Of a stretch of 18,132 bases of DNA, positions 1-7,748 are shown one piece after another. The notes beneath the pieces are model-generated. The model made no database searches. It saw only the letters and a program-made list of their open reading frames with translations, and had not been told where the DNA came from. Positions within the stretch are counted from its first letter, which is position 1; every line of letters begins with the position of its first letter. A program made the position numbers and the translations under genes. Location of the stretch: assembly GCA_964587655.1 (NCBI GenBank), contig CAZPMT010000118.1:1-18132 (forward strand). Direction: 5' to 3'. This stretch comes from CAZPMT01 sp964587655 (GTDB lineage Bacteria > Hydrogenedentota > Hydrogenedentia > Hydrogenedentales > SLHB01).

Positions 1-1781
1 CTTATACTACATCTGACGGCCCGATTTGTTACAAGTGGTGAGAAATCCGGGCTAACTGCCAGAAGCGTACCCAGCTTCACCCACTCTTCGATACGGCGCC
101 GTTGGGTGTCCTTCGGCACGGGTGTCGCGCACGACGGCTTCGTTACCTTCGTGAACATGTCGAAATTGTCGTCCATGTCGGCGATGATATCCAATTGTGG
201 CTGAGCGAAGACGTACATGAACCGCGGGTCGGGCTTGCCGAACAGCTTCTCGAAGCGGGGATTGTCCCAGAACGTGCGGAAATTGCCGCATTTCACCGGG
301 GACCGGGCGCCGGGTTTGTCTTTGATCCGGCGCAGAAGCTTGAGGGCCTTCGCGGCTTGTCCCGTAAAGGCGTAGACCGTGGCAAGCTCAAAGGCAATCG
401 CCGTGTCTTCGGGCAGACACCGATGGGCCTGCTCGTAATACGCCAGCCCGTTGTGGGCGTCACACTTGGGCCAGAGGAACACCGCCCCCATAAGCCCTGC
501 CGCGAGCCCTTCCCAACGCGTTCCTTTCGAGCGCTGCACCCATCGTTTGAATGCGGCCCACGCGTCCTGCGTGTCCTTGATCCGCGGCGGCGTCCAACGA
601 AACGGCACGGCCGCCTCGGTCAGCGCCCGTCGCGCGACGTAGTCACCGGGGCTTTTCTTGAGCGCACGGATCACATCGGCGACGGTGTCAAACGGCGGCC
701 GCGCAATCTCCTTTTCCCACTCTCGAACCGACCTGACGTACCGTCGCCAAGCCAGGTCTGGCGGCAGGGGGTTGCCTGCGTCGTCCTTGATGACGTTCTG
801 TTCGACGAGCGTTTCATCAACGTATATGGGCGCGTCCGTACGCGCGGCGAGGTCGAGTGCGTCAATGGTCTCGGCAGGCAGCTCGACCGTACGAGTTGCG
901 CTCTGAATCCTGATGGCCGTACGCTGCACACCATTGAGATCTGTCTCGACGACCACATCGGCGATCTTCCACCCGAACTCTGCCAGACACCGCGCGAGGG
1001 CCGCATGGATATCCGAACGGTTGCGCGAAGGGGCCTTCGCCAACCACGGCTTCAAGCCCGTCGCCGAACGGGGATTCCCCGACATCCGGATCGACCGTCC
1101 CTTGGCGTCGGTGAGCATGAACTGGCTGAACATGTGGGAAGACTTCCTGGTACAGATTCGGATCTTGTTGACCCGGCTAACAACGCGGCTTGTGAATGAA
1201 GCCCCCGGACGCGATCCTTTCAACTCATCTTCGACCATCTCGATCAGCTCCTTTCTCAATTCCTTCCGCGCGTCGTGCAAGCGTCGTTTGACGCTGCCAA
1301 GCGGACGCGCAGTGAACTCCGCGATGTCAGTCAACGAATACCCGTTGATGTAGAAAAGCATCGCTGTCTCGCGCTGCGTTTCGGTCAACCGCCGCAACGC
1401 CTCCATGACCGCGTCGCGCAGCTCCTTGCGGGCAAGCGAATCTCGCGCGTTCGCAGAACCGTCCGCGAGGCGCAGGTGCGGCGGTTCGTCACAAGCCGCT
1501 GCGGTGCGTTCCCGGCGTGTTTTGGCCGCGCGCAAGTACATGCGCACCTTGTTCAACGCGATACCGTACAGCCAACTGCCGAACTTCGCCGGATCCTTCA
1601 GGCGGGCCAGTGATTGATACGCGGCCAAGAAGGTCTCTTGGGCAACATCCTCCGCGTCCGCCAAAGTGACGATTCTGCTGGCGGCTACGCCAAACACCGC
1701 ATCCTGATAGCGTCCGACAAGAGTACGAAACGCTTCCCAGTCTCCGGCTCGTAGTCGAGCGACAAGTTCCGCATCGGTCAT
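1..1781 (-). CDS. ECF sigma factor fused to a BFN/DUF151-like domain, 3' end beyond window
   Basis: Reading the minus strand from ATG at 1781 gives 593 codons with no stop before the window edge, so the C-terminus is missing. Residues about 8-85 look like sigma region 2 (DAEDVAQETFLAAY, then KFGSWLYGIALNKVR) and about 121-180 like sigma region 4 (LTETQRETAMLFYINGYSL, then GSVKRRLHDARKEL), as in ECF sigma-70 factors that direct RNA polymerase to specific promoters. Residues about 195-330 resemble the bifunctional nuclease (BFN, DUF151) fold; the best-matching stretch is ETIDALDLAARTDAPIYV at about 304-321, where the family has PSDAIALALR-x-APIYV. Residues 340-593 are unassigned; AIAFELATVYAFTGQAAKAL (461-480) looks like one TPR helix pair. 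An AGAAGGA ribosome site sits about 7 bases before the ATG. No anti-sigma gene is next to it. The sigma call is firm, the BFN call good, and the role of the fusion is unknown. Confidence 0.88.
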   Translation of the reverse strand, partial: MTDAELVARLRAGDWEAFRTLVGRYQDAVFGVAASRIVTLADAEDVAQETFLAAYQSLARLKDPAKFGSWLYGIALNKVRMYLRAAKTRRERTAAACDEPPHLRLADGSANARDSLARKELRDAVMEALRRLTETQRETAMLFYINGYSLTDIAEFTARPLGSVKRRLHDARKELRKELIEMVEDELKGSRPGASFTSRVVSRVNKIRICTRKSSHMFSQFMLTDAKGRSIRMSGNPRSATGLKPWLAKAPSRNRSDIHAALARCLAEFGWKIADVVVETDLNGVQRTAIRIQSATRTVELPAETIDALDLAARTDAPIYVDETLVEQNVIKDDAGNPLPPDLAWRRYVRSVREWEKEIARPPFDTVADVIRALKKSPGDYVARRALTEAAVPFRWTPPRIKDTQDAWAAFKRWVQRSKGTRWEGLAAGLMGAVFLWPKCDAHNGLAYYEQAHRCLPEDTAIAFELATVYAFTGQAAKALKLLRRIKDKPGARSPVKCGNFRTFWDNPRFEKLFGKPDPRFMYVFAQPQLDIIADMDDNFDMFTKVTKPSCATPVPKDTQRRRIEEWVKLGTLLAVSPDFSPLVTNRAVRCSI

Positions 1782-1936
1782 AGGCCGTCCTTCTTAACAC
1801 GTCGGCTGCTTCTCGCCACATAGTTGCACAAACCGCCCAGAAGGTTCATCCGAGGTCGAAGATTCGGCGGATCGTACACGAAGGAAATGCGCATGACGCG
1901 CTGGCGGCTGTGCGCATGCTTATTCTCCACGGCCGG

Positions 1937-2140
1937 CTAGAAGCTACCCCAAGACTCCTCGCGGATCGTGTCCGTTCTGTGAAGACAGGATCGCCAGGCG
2001 CGAGTATCAGAAATCATGTGGAATTGGCGAAGACCTCAGGATCAACGCCCCACATCGTCATTCCCGCGCAGGCGGGAATGACGATGTGCGCGGCACGCAT
2101 GGGTATTTCCACAGGGGCGTCGGTCTTGGGTAGCTTCTAG
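1937..2140. repeat. About 204-bp element with facing terminal inverted repeats (MITE-like)
   Basis: CTAGAAGCTACCCCAAGAC at 1937-1955 reappears reverse-complemented as GTCTTGGGTAGCTTCTAG at 2123-2140, identical except for one extra C in the left copy. The enclosed 167 bp contains the perfect hairpin at 2051-2088 and no gene. This is the shape of a small non-autonomous inverted-repeat element, or of a compound intergenic repeat. I see no target-site duplication at the ends and no transposase in the window, so mobility is unproven. Confidence 0.55.
2051..2088. repeat. Perfect 17-bp hairpin repeat, ATTCCCGC/GCGGGAAT type
   Basis: CACATCGTCATTCCCGC (2051-2067) and GCGGGAATGACGATGTG (2072-2088) are exact reverse complements around a GCAG loop. 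The core TCATTCCCGC...GCGGGAATGA is a common dispersed intergenic hairpin in many bacterial genomes. There is no T-run after either arm, so it is not a typical terminator, and no transcript end needs it here. Confidence 0.75.
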
Positions 2141-2194
2141 TGTATTGACTCATGCTGACGGCAACTTATGCGACGTGGCAAGGAGAACGCTCCC

Positions 2195-2303
2195 GTCATT
2201 GCGAGGAAGGCTTCCAGCCTGACGAAGCAATCCCGCGTTACCTTCACCAACCGTCCGGCATTCGGCAAAATGGACTGGATTGCTTCACTTCGTTCGCAAT
2301 GAC
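2195..2303. repeat. Inverted GTCATTGCGA...GAAGCAATCC intergenic repeat
   Basis: A left unit at 2195-2233 begins GTCATTGCGAG and ends GACGAAGCAATCC; the facing right unit at 2277-2303 begins GGATTGCTTC and ends TCGCAATGAC. The left unit has about 12 extra bases in its middle. GTCATTGCGA...GAAGCAATCC is a recurrent dispersed repeat in many environmental bacterial genomes (recalled knowledge, not searched). The two units could fold on each other across a 43-base spacer. Confidence 0.65.
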
Positions 2304-2564
2304 ACGGTGCGCGCTTTGCACTAACCCGTGGGGTGATTCCTTTGTCTCCAGAAGAAGGAACCCAACATATCCTTACACGAAACGCCATGCGGCAACCGTC
2401 GTTTCAAGGTTGATAAGCGCGAGGTTCCCAATCAGGCCTCCCTTGCCGCGAGAACTGGGCTGTCCCGATCTCCAACAACCCTGGCATCGATCCCCGAAGG
2501 CCAGGAAATGGGTAGGATGTCCTGAATGGCACCCAGTGCAGTCAGAAGACAATTGACAGTAGCA

Positions 2565-2581
2565 TGTTATCGCCTGTTATC
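2565..2581 (+). promoter_or_regulatory. Direct repeat TGTTATC x2, 10-bp period, upstream of promoter
   Basis: TGTTATC occurs at 2565-2571 and again at 2575-2581, one helical turn apart on the same DNA face. The pair lies 22 bp upstream of the -35 box at 2604. This is the usual geometry of an activator or repressor half-site pair. A second TTGACA at 2553-2558 is followed after 16 bp by TGTTAT (2575-2580), so the repeat may instead overlap a weaker upstream promoter. Confidence 0.4.
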
Positions 2582-2603
2582 TGAGAGCGCTTTGGTTTTC
2601 CTA

Positions 2604-2632
2604 TTGACAAGACGCTCAGGGCAGAGTATAAT
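2604..2632 (+). promoter_or_regulatory. Consensus sigma-70 promoter of the ATPase operon
   Basis: TTGACA (2604-2609) and TATAAT (2627-2632) are both perfect consensus boxes separated by the optimal 17 bp. Transcription should start near 2639, giving a leader of about 70 nt before ATG 2710. A full-consensus promoter is rare and usually implies very strong or tightly repressed expression; the dyads just downstream fit the second option. Confidence 0.85.
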
Positions 2633-2680
2633 GCCAACAGATTAGTTGGAAACAAAAACGCTGGAAACATATTTGTTGGC
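2633..2680 (+). promoter_or_regulatory. Operator-like dyads and direct repeats over the transcription start
   Basis: CCAAC-AGATTA-GTTGG (2634-2649) is a perfect 5-bp dyad directly over the predicted start, and GCCAACA (2633-2639) also pairs with TGTTGGC (2674-2680). TGGAAACA is repeated at 2647-2654 and 2662-2669, 15 bp apart. The segment could be a repressor operator or a leader RNA hairpin with two alternative folds. No linked regulator gene is visible. Confidence 0.4.
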
Positions 2681-2709
2681 TGTTGCTCTGGCTGACAGGG
2701 AGAATCAAA

Positions 2710-3954
2710 ATGAGGCAAGTCATTGGTGGATATGCAATAGGTGACCGTTTCTGGGACAGAGAAGACGATCTGCGGCTATTCACCAACAAGATCGCGGAGG
2801 ACGTCCATCTTCTCCTTGTGGCCCAACGACGGATGGGCAAGACGAGCCTTATGCTTGAAGCGGCACGGCGGCTCCAAGACCGATATATCGGCCTGTATGT
2901 GGACCTCCAGCAGGCCTTCAGCGCACCGGATACCATTGCGAGACTGGGGGTGGCGACGTACGGACACAAATCACTGTGGGGAAAAACCGCCGATGTGTTC
3001 TCCAATGCTCTTGCGTCAATCCGAAATGCAATTGAAAAGGTTTCGATTTTCGATCTGGGGGTTCATCTGCGAAGCGGGCTGGATTCGGGCAATTGGTCAC
3101 AGAAGGGTGACGCTTTGCTTGCGATTCTTGCTGCGTCCGAAAAACCCGTCCTCCTGATGTTTGATGAGATCCCTATCATGGTCAACCGGATGTTGAAGGG
3201 CCAGGATTACACCATCACCGCCGAGCGGAAACGCGACGTGGACGAGTTCATGTCGTGGTTGAGGCGGAACAGCATCGAACACCAAGGGAAGATCAGGATG
3301 GTCCTGACCGGAAGTATTGGATTTGAGCCAGTGCTTCACCAAGCCGGTTTGAGTGCAAGTATCAACACGTTTCAGCCATTCGAATTGCGGCCGTGGGACC
3401 GGGTCACAGCGGTGGGGTGTCTGCATGCGTTGGCGACGGGATGTCGTATAAGTCTCGAAGACGGCGCGGCGGAAGAGATGGTGAACATGCTTGGATGCTG
3501 TATCCCGGACCACGTGCAGATGTTCTTCTCGCACGTACGAGACCGTTGTGTTCGGAGAAAACTCCACGAATTCCGTAAGGAGGAGGTGGCCGAGGTCTAT
3601 CAGGATGAGATGCTTGGCGTCCGAGGCCACGCCGAGCTGACGCACTACGAGGAACGCCTGAAGATGGTTCTAGGTCTGGACCTTTTCCCGCTTGCACTGG
3701 AGATGTTGAGCGAGGCCGCCATTACCGGATACCTGAGCCGCGACGCGCTTGAGGCCCTTCAACGGGACTACACGTTCCAGCAGTGCACCGCCGTGGAAGC
3801 GGAAGCGGAGATCCTTCGTGTGTTGGAGCACGATGGCTATCTGCGGGCCTCACCCGATGGATACGCGTTCGTATCCCACTTGGTAAGGGACTGGTGTAAG
3901 AAGAGATACAGCATGTTCTTCACCCCCGTATTGGAACGAAGGAGGAGGAGTTAA
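2710..3954 (+). CDS. P-loop ATPase, archaeal-type/STAND-like, first gene of ATPase pair
   Basis: This 414-residue protein has a P-loop at 38-45 (AQRRMGKTS), Walker B at 147-153 (VLLMFDE) and a sensor-1-like LTGSIGF at 199-205, the order seen in archaeal-type/AAA_16-like ATPases related to STAND and ORC/Cdc6 proteins. The first P-loop glycine is replaced by Ala-Gln, though GKT/S and the acidic DE pair are kept, so ATP binding and hydrolysis remain plausible. The C-terminal half is helical with a winged-helix-like end (FVSHLVRDWCKKRY, about 387-400), typical of this family. ATG 2710 is chosen because GGGAG lies 7 bases upstream; an in-frame TTG at 2683 would lie inside the leader dyads. The stop is two bases before the next gene, so the two are cotranscribed. 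Target and effector are unknown. Confidence 0.85.
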   Translation: MRQVIGGYAIGDRFWDREDDLRLFTNKIAEDVHLLLVAQRRMGKTSLMLEAARRLQDRYIGLYVDLQQAFSAPDTIARLGVATYGHKSLWGKTADVFSNALASIRNAIEKVSIFDLGVHLRSGLDSGNWSQKGDALLAILAASEKPVLLMFDEIPIMVNRMLKGQDYTITAERKRDVDEFMSWLRRNSIEHQGKIRMVLTGSIGFEPVLHQAGLSASINTFQPFELRPWDRVTAVGCLHALATGCRISLEDGAAEEMVNMLGCCIPDHVQMFFSHVRDRCVRRKLHEFRKEEVAEVYQDEMLGVRGHAELTHYEERLKMVLGLDLFPLALEMLSEAAITGYLSRDALEALQRDYTFQQCTAVEAEAEILRVLEHDGYLRASPDGYAFVSHLVRDWCKKRYSMFFTPVLERRRRS

Positions 3955-3956
3955 AC

Positions 3957-6098
3957 ATGCCGCAGCGAACGATGAAGTACAACCCGGCTTTTCTCACGGA
4001 AGAGGAGCTCGTCCAATCCTTCGTGGTGCGTGAGGCCGATCTCGAGTTGATAGTAGATGCCGTCCGCGAGAACGTGGGCGAGTCAAATCAACACCTGCTT
4101 GTGATCGGCCCCCGGGGCATGGGAAAGACGATGCTCGTGCTGCGCGCGGTGGCGGAGGTGCGGCGCGACGAAGCCCTTCGGGACAAATGGTATCCGCTGG
4201 TCTTCGCGGAGGAAAGCTACGAAGTTACGACGCCGGGAGAGTTCTGGCTGGAAGCCCTTTTTCATCTTTGGCATCAGACCAAGGATGATCGTTGGGGCCG
4301 TACTTATGAGGACCTGCGAAGAGAACCCGATGAGATGCGACTGCGAGAACGCGCGTTGGCGCAACTCATGGACTTTGCGGACGCCCTCGGCAAGCGCGTC
4401 CTGCTCGTGGTCGAAAACTTGAACATGCTGCTCGGAGACCAGATCAGCCATGACGACGCATGGGTGCTTCGTCATACCCTGCAACACGAGCCGCGCGTGA
4501 TGATGCTTGCGAGCGCCACGACCCGCTTCGATGAGGTCGAGAACTCGGGAAAGGCCATGTTCGAGGTATTCAAACCACTCCAGCTCAAGCCGCTCACGGA
4601 AGACGAGTGCCGGAAGGTGTGGGTCTCGTTCACGGGCCAGGATCCCCCGAAAAACGAGATCCGGCCAATTCAGATTCTCACCGGCGGCAGCCCGAGGTTA
4701 CTCGCAATCATCAGCTCGTTTGCGGCAGGCCGATCGTTCAACGAACTCATGAATGATCTGACGCAACTCGTCGACGATCACACGGAATACTTCAAGACGC
4801 ACCTTGATAACCTTGCCCCCATCGAACGGAAGGTCTACCTTGCCCTGGCCGAGATCTGGGACCCAGCCACGGCACGAAGCATCGCGGAGGCAGCCCGTCT
4901 TAACGTCAACATGACCAGTTCGCTGCTTCAACGTCTGGTCAGCCGAGGCGCCGTCGTTGTGAGCGACGCGAGACAACGCACTAAGTGGTACCAGGTGGCT
5001 GAACGCCTCTACAACATCTACTACCTGATGCGCCGCAGAGGATCTCCATCTAGTCGCGTCAGGGCCGTCGTTAACTTCATGGTCAGCTTCTACGGCGAGG
5101 AGGACCTCATCCGCATTACTCGCGGCATCGCCGAAGAAGCCCTCAAACTCGACATCAGCGCACGCGAAAACCACTACCTAGCATACGAGTCTATCCTGCG
5201 CCGCACTTCGGATGATGTTGTTCAAGCGAAGATCCTGCCGGGAACTCCCCGCGATTTTCTGGAAAGCCCCGAGGCACCCCCTTCACTGCGCGAACTGGTT
5301 GCCAGTGCACGTGAGAGGCGGTCGGCCGCGCTGGATCAGCAGTGGGGTGAACTGATCGAGCGCACCGAAACCTTCAGAAGGAACGGAAATGTGGCCGGGG
5401 CGGAACAGGCTTTTCGGGAAGTAGTGGAACTCCAGCCCGATTCTGCCCCGGGGTGGGGACTGTTGGGGATGTTTCTTCACATGGAACTCAATCGCTATGC
5501 CGAAGCCGAAGAGGCCTATAGAAAGGCCATTGCTCTCGAGCCCGACCACACGCATGCATGCACGCCACTGGTCGTGCTGCTAATCGAACAGGACGCTCGC
5601 CTCAATGAAGGTGTCGAACTGGCCGAAAAATTCACCAAGAGTCACCCAGAAGATGTGTCCCTATTGAACGATCTGGCGTGGGTGTTCTACTGCACCCGAT
5701 TGAAAGTGAACCTGAGCCGGGCCGAAGCGTGGGCGCGTGAGGCCGTTCGGCTGTCGCCGGGCGAGAGCAATTGTCAGCACACCTATGCGTGTATCCTTTG
5801 CGCGATGAACAAGGGTGACGAAGCGTTGGCGTCGGCTGAGAAGTACTTCAACGATGCGGCGCTGGTTTCGCAAGACATCGATGATGCAATTGAGCTTGGC
5901 GTGCAGTTGGCGGTCGCCGGTGTTGCGCGAGAGGCGGTCAATATTCTGCAAGAGTCCCCCAGTGCGGCGTATTTGGAACCGCTGATAGTTGGCCTCAAGG
6001 TGTTCCTGGGTGAAGAGGTCAGGGCCGCGGCGGAGATCCTCGAGGTCGGTAGAGACGTCGCGAAGCGCATCAGCGAGCGCAAGGGCGGTCGCTCGTAA
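3957..6098 (+). CDS. P-loop ATPase with winged helix and C-terminal TPR repeats
   Basis: A 713-residue protein. Walker A is at 51-58 (GPRGMGKT); the Walker B strand at 147-154 ends in VVEN instead of DE, so the usual catalytic pair is altered. GGSPRLL (243-249) matches the sensor-2-like GxPR region of archaeal-type ATPases. A winged-helix-like segment follows at about 285-350, then a helical linker, and TPR repeats at about 465-640 (for example AEEAYRKAIALEPD at 516-529), which usually bind protein partners. GGAGGAGGAG lies 6 bases before ATG 3957, and the gap to the upstream ATPase is only two bases. The pair probably forms one complex: gene one with an intact Walker B, gene two as scaffold and sensor. 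This could be a signalling, regulatory or defence ATPase; no nuclease, TIR or membrane effector is visible. Confidence 0.85.
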   Translation: MPQRTMKYNPAFLTEEELVQSFVVREADLELIVDAVRENVGESNQHLLVIGPRGMGKTMLVLRAVAEVRRDEALRDKWYPLVFAEESYEVTTPGEFWLEALFHLWHQTKDDRWGRTYEDLRREPDEMRLRERALAQLMDFADALGKRVLLVVENLNMLLGDQISHDDAWVLRHTLQHEPRVMMLASATTRFDEVENSGKAMFEVFKPLQLKPLTEDECRKVWVSFTGQDPPKNEIRPIQILTGGSPRLLAIISSFAAGRSFNELMNDLTQLVDDHTEYFKTHLDNLAPIERKVYLALAEIWDPATARSIAEAARLNVNMTSSLLQRLVSRGAVVVSDARQRTKWYQVAERLYNIYYLMRRRGSPSSRVRAVVNFMVSFYGEEDLIRITRGIAEEALKLDISARENHYLAYESILRRTSDDVVQAKILPGTPRDFLESPEAPPSLRELVASARERRSAALDQQWGELIERTETFRRNGNVAGAEQAFREVVELQPDSAPGWGLLGMFLHMELNRYAEAEEAYRKAIALEPDHTHACTPLVVLLIEQDARLNEGVELAEKFTKSHPEDVSLLNDLAWVFYCTRLKVNLSRAEAWAREAVRLSPGESNCQHTYACILCAMNKGDEALASAEKYFNDAALVSQDIDDAIELGVQLAVAGVAREAVNILQESPSAAYLEPLIVGLKVFLGEEVRAAAEILEVGRDVAKRISERKGGRS

Positions 6099-6196
6099 TG
6101 TTGTGTAGGTCGCACGTTTGACAGGGATTCGTTTAGCCCCGGTTCCACACCGCCCAGTGCTGTGCCGCGTGAGCCGGGCGCAACGGCGTCAGTCTC

Positions 6197-7387
6197 TTAG
6201 CGTGCGAAAAGATACCGGGCGGCTGACCAGAGGAAATATGCAATCGCGACAACGCCGATAACAAACCACCAGTGTAGCGGCATGGCCTCACCCTCGCCTT
6301 CCCCTTCGCCTGCGTTCGGACCATTCGAAACGACCGCCTTGAGCAGGTGGAGAATTGCGATAACGTCGTTGTTGAAAGCCGTCACATCCAACACGGCGGG
6401 ATCCACGGATTGGTTGTTCGTCACGGGATCAATTTCGAGGCCCAGATCGCGCACCGCGGCCCGCACTTCGATTGCAAGGCCGACGATGGTTTGATCGACG
6501 CCGACGGAGTCGACGATGTACCAGCCATATTGCTGGGCGCTTCTGGCGAGGGCGGCGCCCTGGGTTGTTTCCCACGCGATTGCGTCGACATTCACGCCGT
6601 GAGGAACGGCGAGCAAGGTACCCATTGTATAGCGGGGGTCTGGTCCGGCGTATCCGATTTCGGGGTCGGACGCGTACTGGTCGGCGCTTCGGGCGGGCCA
6701 GATGTAATGTTGCGAAGATGAGTAGCGCCGATGGGGCAGCATCACGGCCAGCGCGTGTTCCGGGCCGTTGTTCAGTTCGTCGAGGCGTATGGCGCCGCCC
6801 AACGACGGCAGTCCGGAGCCGCGGCCATAGCCGGACAATCCGTCGCCGTGCAGGACATCGATGTTGTGTCCTCGTGGCGAGTCAGGAAGCAGGGTCAGCA
6901 GGGGCTGTCCCGGACAGCGCCAACTCCCCACGCCCTCATCGGCGAGTCCAGTCGCCATGTCGATGATTGTGAATGCGCCGTTTCCCGTGCGGTTCCACGA
7001 GACCCCGACACAGGCGGTGGGCGACAGTTGGCGCATGTAGAGGAGTTCTCCGGTACTCGTCGCCCGCAAAGGATACTCCCAGCCTTGATTGCGCTCGATT
7101 CTCGTGAGTGGTTGCGACGGGTCAACGTATCCGACGGTGACGAGGTCCGGCACGACGCGTACGGGACTTGTCGCCGTATCTCCGAACATGGCGGCGCTTA
7201 CGTCCGCGTAGACGGCGTCCTGCGGAATGGGACGATTCCAGATGGAGGAAGTGGAGAACGGCACGGGCAACAGATCGGGTTCGATCGTTGGCGTGACCTG
7301 GCACGACTGTGCTTGCGCTGCCGCATAAGCAGTGCCGAGCAAAGGGAGAAGCCACAGAAGCACGTTGTGAGGAGCAAACTTGTCCAT
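6197..7387 (-). CDS. Secreted protein of unknown function with C-terminal GEGEGEGE linker and membrane anchor
   Basis: From ATG 7387 (AGGAGG just upstream) the product is 396 residues; the longer frame to 7444 uses a TTG without a ribosome site. An N-terminal signal segment (LLWLLPLLGTAYAAAQAQ, about 10-27) shows export. The body carries SIWNRPIP near the N-terminus, RGHNIDVLHGDGLSGYGRGS in the middle and repeated Gly/Asp-rich loops, suggesting a beta-rich extracellular domain; similar HG-G-LS-GG-R layouts occur in exported actinobacterial proteins I cannot name. The C-terminus has GEGEGEGE (360-367), a hydrophobic helix (about 372-390) and a basic end (RYLFAR), the architecture of a processed or membrane-retained sorting tail. 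It is convergent with the ATPase operon. No enzyme motif is recognised. Confidence 0.8.
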   Translation of the reverse strand: MDKFAPHNVLLWLLPLLGTAYAAAQAQSCQVTPTIEPDLLPVPFSTSSIWNRPIPQDAVYADVSAAMFGDTATSPVRVVPDLVTVGYVDPSQPLTRIERNQGWEYPLRATSTGELLYMRQLSPTACVGVSWNRTGNGAFTIIDMATGLADEGVGSWRCPGQPLLTLLPDSPRGHNIDVLHGDGLSGYGRGSGLPSLGGAIRLDELNNGPEHALAVMLPHRRYSSSQHYIWPARSADQYASDPEIGYAGPDPRYTMGTLLAVPHGVNVDAIAWETTQGAALARSAQQYGWYIVDSVGVDQTIVGLAIEVRAAVRDLGLEIDPVTNNQSVDPAVLDVTAFNNDVIAILHLLKAVVSNGPNAGEGEGEGEAMPLHWWFVIGVVAIAYFLWSAARYLFAR

Positions 7388-7414
7388 TTTACCTCCTGCC
7401 GTTGAGTCGAACAT

Positions 7415-7444
7415 AGCATAGGGCATAATACCATAGAGCGGCAA
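7415..7444 (-). promoter_or_regulatory. Possible sigma-70 promoter of the anchored secreted protein
   Basis: On the minus strand TTGCCG (7444-7439) and TATGCT (7420-7415) are 18 bp apart, placing the start about 20-25 bases before ATG 7387. Both boxes are imperfect, so this is only a candidate. Confidence 0.35.
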
Positions 7445-7678
7445 ATGATGCTGGCTTACGTAACCGTTCAGTCACAGTTGGATTGCCGAACGCCCCCTTC
7501 ACCGGCAGGTTTTTTGGTCCTTTACCTCCTTTCGGTCTCTGCACCCACCCTCATCCGTACTACTATCCGTCAGAATCTTGTCTTCTTACGAAGATCTTCT
7601 TTGTGTTCTCTGAGTTCCTTGTGGTTAAGGTTGCATGGACTTGTGACTGAATGGTTACGCCACATAACAGTCCGCCTC

Positions 7679-7707
7679 TTGCCCGCGCCGCTCCTCGAGA
7701 CTACAAT
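7679..7707 (+). promoter_or_regulatory. Probable sigma-70 promoter of ppnP
   Basis: TTGCCC (7679-7684) and TACAAT (7702-7707) are separated by 17 bp, giving a leader of about 35 nt that contains AAGGAGG (7734-7740), 8 bases before the ATG. Confidence 0.5.
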
Positions 7708-7748
7708 ACCTCCTCCAATGGCCCATAACGCACAAGGAGGAACACCCG

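Larger units (their letters stand above)
1782..2709. other. Intergenic repeat-rich region between sigma gene and ATPase operon
   Basis: No convincing gene lies here; the open frames present have no ribosome site, no family resemblance and cross the inverted repeats. The region lies between two divergent transcription units. It holds a pair of facing 18-19 bp inverted repeats enclosing a long perfect hairpin (1937-2140), a second hairpin-type repeat (2195-2303), and at its right end the promoter of the ATPase operon with direct repeats and dyads. About 2310-2545 shows nothing I can name. Confidence 0.7.
7388..7748. other. Divergent intergenic region between anchored protein and ppnP
   Basis: This 361-bp stretch lies between two divergent genes. 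It contains probable promoters at each end (7415-7444 minus, 7679-7707 plus) and AT-richer sequence in the middle. I see no gene, RNA or repeat in 7450-7670. Confidence 0.5.

Noticed and set aside
102..1199. Long plus-strand open frame of 365 codons
   Set aside because: It lies opposite the sigma-factor gene, has no domain resemblance and an Arg-rich composition typical of an antisense shadow.
1910..2556. Plus-strand open frames at 1910-2140 and 2152-2556
   Set aside because: They run through the hairpin repeats, have no ribosome site and no protein-like conservation pattern.
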